Source: Pseudemcibacter aquimaris | GTDB taxonomy: Bacteria > Pseudomonadota > Alphaproteobacteria > Sphingomonadales > Emcibacteraceae | NCBI RefSeq assembly: GCF_028869115.1 | Contig: NZ_CP079800.1 | Coordinates: forward strand, 186,001 to 250,000 | Length of the DNA: 64,000 nt | Reading direction: 5' to 3' | In this document: positions 62,611 through 64,000 of the stretch, piece by piece | How the letters are laid out: every line of letters begins with the position of its first letter | Position numbering within the stretch: the stretch's first letter is position 1 | The notes under the pieces: generated by a model | Databases searched by the model: none | Told to the model about the DNA's origin: nothing | Seen by the model: the letters and a program-made list of their open reading frames with translations, nothing else | Made by a program: the position numbers and the translations under genes

Positions 62611-63078
62611 ATGGACATATATTTAATCGTTAAAACCATTCACATTATATCCGCAACTATACTTTTCGGGACGGGAATGGGCATTGCATTTTTTATGTTT
62701 TGTTCGCATTTTTCCGACAATCTATTTCAAAAATATTATGCCGCAAAAAATACGGTTTTGGCCGATTACATCTTCACATTACCAGCTGTAATCATACAGC
62801 CTATTAGTGGCATATGGTTGATCATGGAAATGGGGTATGATTATTTTGAGTTTTGGTTACTTGCGACCTATATCATTTATATTGTTGCTGGTATTTGTTG
62901 GTCACCTGTGGTTTGGATACAAATCGAGCTAAAGAAAATGATTGCCATCGCGATTAAGGATAAAACTGAATTACCGCAAAGATATGATCGATTATTCAGA
63001 ATTTGGTTTTTGTTAGGATGGCCGGCGTTCATTGGTCTCGTGGCGGTATTTTTCTTGATGGTCTTTAAACCGGTATGA
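62611..63078 (+). CDS. DUF2269 family membrane protein
   Basis: 155 residues from ATG 62611, with GGGGGAGG four bases upstream; the frame before it is open but unrelated. Four hydrophobic helices: IVKTIHIISATILFGTGMGIAFFMF, FTLPAVIIQPISGIWLIM, LATYIIYIVAGICWSPVVWIQIELKKM and WFLLGWPAFIGLVAVFFLMVFKP. Helix 1 and the WIQ-x-ELKKM turn match DUF2269, inner-membrane proteins of unknown function. Its stop overlaps the next start (ATGA), and the next two genes form a recurrent DUF2269-DUF4166-saccharopine-dehydrogenase-like set. Confidence 0.85.
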   Translation: MDIYLIVKTIHIISATILFGTGMGIAFFMFCSHFSDNLFQKYYAAKNTVLADYIFTLPAVIIQPISGIWLIMEMGYDYFEFWLLATYIIYIVAGICWSPVVWIQIELKKMIAIAIKDKTELPQRYDRLFRIWFLLGWPAFIGLVAVFFLMVFKPV

Positions 63079-63683
63079 GCGAGCCAATATTTAAATCAAT
63101 TTTCGGTGAATGTTGGGATGACTTACCTGCGGTTATGAAGAAACATTATGCCAATACGCCTTTTAGTTCTGATGTTACCAAAACGTCAGGCTTGATGAAG
63201 GTGGAAGGGTCAAAAATCTGGTCGCTATTATCACCATTTGCAAGATTGTTTGGTTTATTGGTTCCTTTTACTGGCAACAATATTCCTGTTACGGTTGCTT
63301 TTAGGTCGGCCCCTGAAAATAATCATTTCGTATTTGATCGCATTTTTCAATTTCCAGATAAAAAGCCCTATCAATTTTATTCCACATTACATCCAATCGG
63401 AAAAAGTGAAGTCATAGAAGTAATGAAACTTGGCATTGGGTGGAAATGCGAATTTAAATGGGATGGCAGCAAAGTGTTGCTATTACATAAAGGATACTGC
63501 CTTAAATTATTTGGTAAATTTATTCCTTTACCAATCGGCTTTCTTTTTGGAAAAGGGTATGCGGAAGAAAAGGCAATTGATGATGATCATTTTCATATGA
63601 TGATGGAAGTTGTTCATCCATGGTGGGGAAAAATTTTGGGCTATAGCGGTACTTTTAAAATGTTAAATGGTAATACAATATGA
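63075..63683 (+). CDS. DUF4166 domain-containing protein
   Basis: 202 residues. FKSIFGECWDDLPAVMKKHYAN at the N-terminus, KVEGSKIWSLLSPFARLFGLLVPF, VAFRSAPENNHFVFDRIF and the C-terminal HFHMMMEVVHPWWGKILGYSGTF are recognisable DUF4166 features. Soluble, possibly lipid-binding; function unknown. It overlaps both neighbours by four bases, so all three genes are translationally coupled. Confidence 0.86.
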   Translation: MSEPIFKSIFGECWDDLPAVMKKHYANTPFSSDVTKTSGLMKVEGSKIWSLLSPFARLFGLLVPFTGNNIPVTVAFRSAPENNHFVFDRIFQFPDKKPYQFYSTLHPIGKSEVIEVMKLGIGWKCEFKWDGSKVLLLHKGYCLKLFGKFIPLPIGFLFGKGYAEEKAIDDDHFHMMMEVVHPWWGKILGYSGTFKMLNGNTI

Positions 63684-64000
63684 CCAAACGCGTGTTGATC
63701 ATTGGCGGGTATGGCAATTTTGGTTCATATATTGCCAAAACATTGGCAAAGGATGATTTGCAAATCATCATTGGCGGCAGGTCTAAGATAAAATGTCTAG
63801 ATTTCATTGAGGGAGTTGATGATTTTAAACATCCACTGGAATATTCCATTTTTGATATAACCATCTCGATCCCATTTGCGGAAATTACACCTGATATTGT
63901 TATTCACACGTCTGGCCCTTATCAGGAACAAGGATATGATGTCGCAAAATTATGTATTGAATATGGCTGTCATTATATTGATCTGGCGGATGGTCGAGAA
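63680..64000 (+). CDS. saccharopine dehydrogenase-like NAD(P)-binding protein, N-terminal part
   Basis: Partial: 107 codons before the window ends. ATG 63680 overlaps the DUF4166 stop (ATGA). The first residues MTKRVLIIGGYGNFGSYIAKTLAK are a Rossmann NAD(P) site. GPYQEQGYDVAKLCIEYGCHYIDLADG is the conserved second part of the saccharopine dehydrogenase N-terminal domain. By family it reduces or oxidises an imine or keto group; the substrate is unknown. Confidence 0.88.
   Translation, partial: MTKRVLIIGGYGNFGSYIAKTLAKDDLQIIIGGRSKIKCLDFIEGVDDFKHPLEYSIFDITISIPFAEITPDIVIHTSGPYQEQGYDVAKLCIEYGCHYIDLADGRE

Noticed and set aside
25139-64000. Mobile element or prophage origin for the catabolic region
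   Set aside because: No integrase, transposase, phage gene or direct-repeat attachment site was seen. The tRNA-Leu at 24143 is followed directly by a housekeeping-type patatin gene and I found no duplicated tRNA 3' end.

Overview
The window looks like part of the chromosome of a moderately AT-rich, probably marine alphaproteobacterium. The evidence is a SoeABC-type sulfite dehydrogenase, a COQ7-type ubiquinone hydroxylase, the pairing of a HIG1-like twin-membrane protein with a PduO-type cobalamin adenosyltransferase, many TonB-dependent receptors, and abundant TTG starts. Gene style suggests an Emcibacterales/Kordiimonadales-like lineage, but that is inference. No integrase, transposase, CRISPR array or rRNA was seen. 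One tRNA-Leu(CAA) gene is present.

Layout: (1) 0-8.4 kb holds the start of an M17-type aminopeptidase, a GST, a coiled-coil membrane protein, two tandem APC amino-acid permeases, an exported M20 amidohydrolase and a TonB receptor. (2) 8.8-15.5 kb holds soeABC, flanked by two paralogous TonB receptors. (3) 15.5-25.1 kb is mostly housekeeping: cobalamin adenosyltransferase, a cyclase-family hydrolase, an exported esterase, an Ala-tRNA editing protein, two secreted NTF2-like proteins, GluQRS, a carboxylesterase, COQ7, DsbB, a YqaA/DedA-type protein, tRNA-Leu and a patatin. (4) 25.4-48.6 kb is a large amine/polyamine catabolic region: a DapA-family lyase; an omega-aminotransferase/MmsA/Rieske oxygenase/MFS operon; a PuuR-like regulator; an NTF2-AraC fusion; a truncated Na+ symporter; a second class III aminotransferase; a spermidine-dehydrogenase-like flavoprotein; two FCD-type GntR regulators; and a puu-like set (class I amidotransferase, gamma-glutamylpolyamine synthetase, aldehyde dehydrogenase, third aminotransferase, two gamma-glutamylputrescine-oxidase-like flavoproteins). 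(5) 48.6-57.5 kb has a TPR-sulfotransferase, a TonB receptor, and a cupin / two phytoene-desaturase-like flavoproteins / GcvT-like operon. (6) 57.5-64 kb has an IorAB-type molybdenum hydroxylase divergent from a TetR gene, an amine oxidase, and DUF2269, DUF4166 and saccharopine-dehydrogenase-like genes, the last cut by the window end.

The most striking feature is a recurring palindrome with core TGTGATCACA. I saw it at eight places between 25.2 and 52.8 kb, seven of them clustered between 36.1 and 52.8 kb around the polyamine, GntR and cupin/GcvT genes. Extended versions reach 20 and 24 perfectly palindromic bases. The two GntR regulators have nearly identical recognition helices and are the natural candidates to bind it, which would tie the 36-57 kb genes into one regulon. 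Together the genes could degrade spermidine/putrescine down both the C4 (GABA) arm and the C3 (beta-alanine to malonate semialdehyde to acetyl-CoA) arm. The cupin/flavoprotein/GcvT operon under the same operator looks like an undescribed oxidative, possibly demethylating, module.

A second structural oddity is at 33.4-34.7 kb. There the 5' part of a six-helix membrane-protein gene (intact paralogue at 45.5 kb) runs directly into the 3' half of a sodium:solute symporter gene, as if by deletion.
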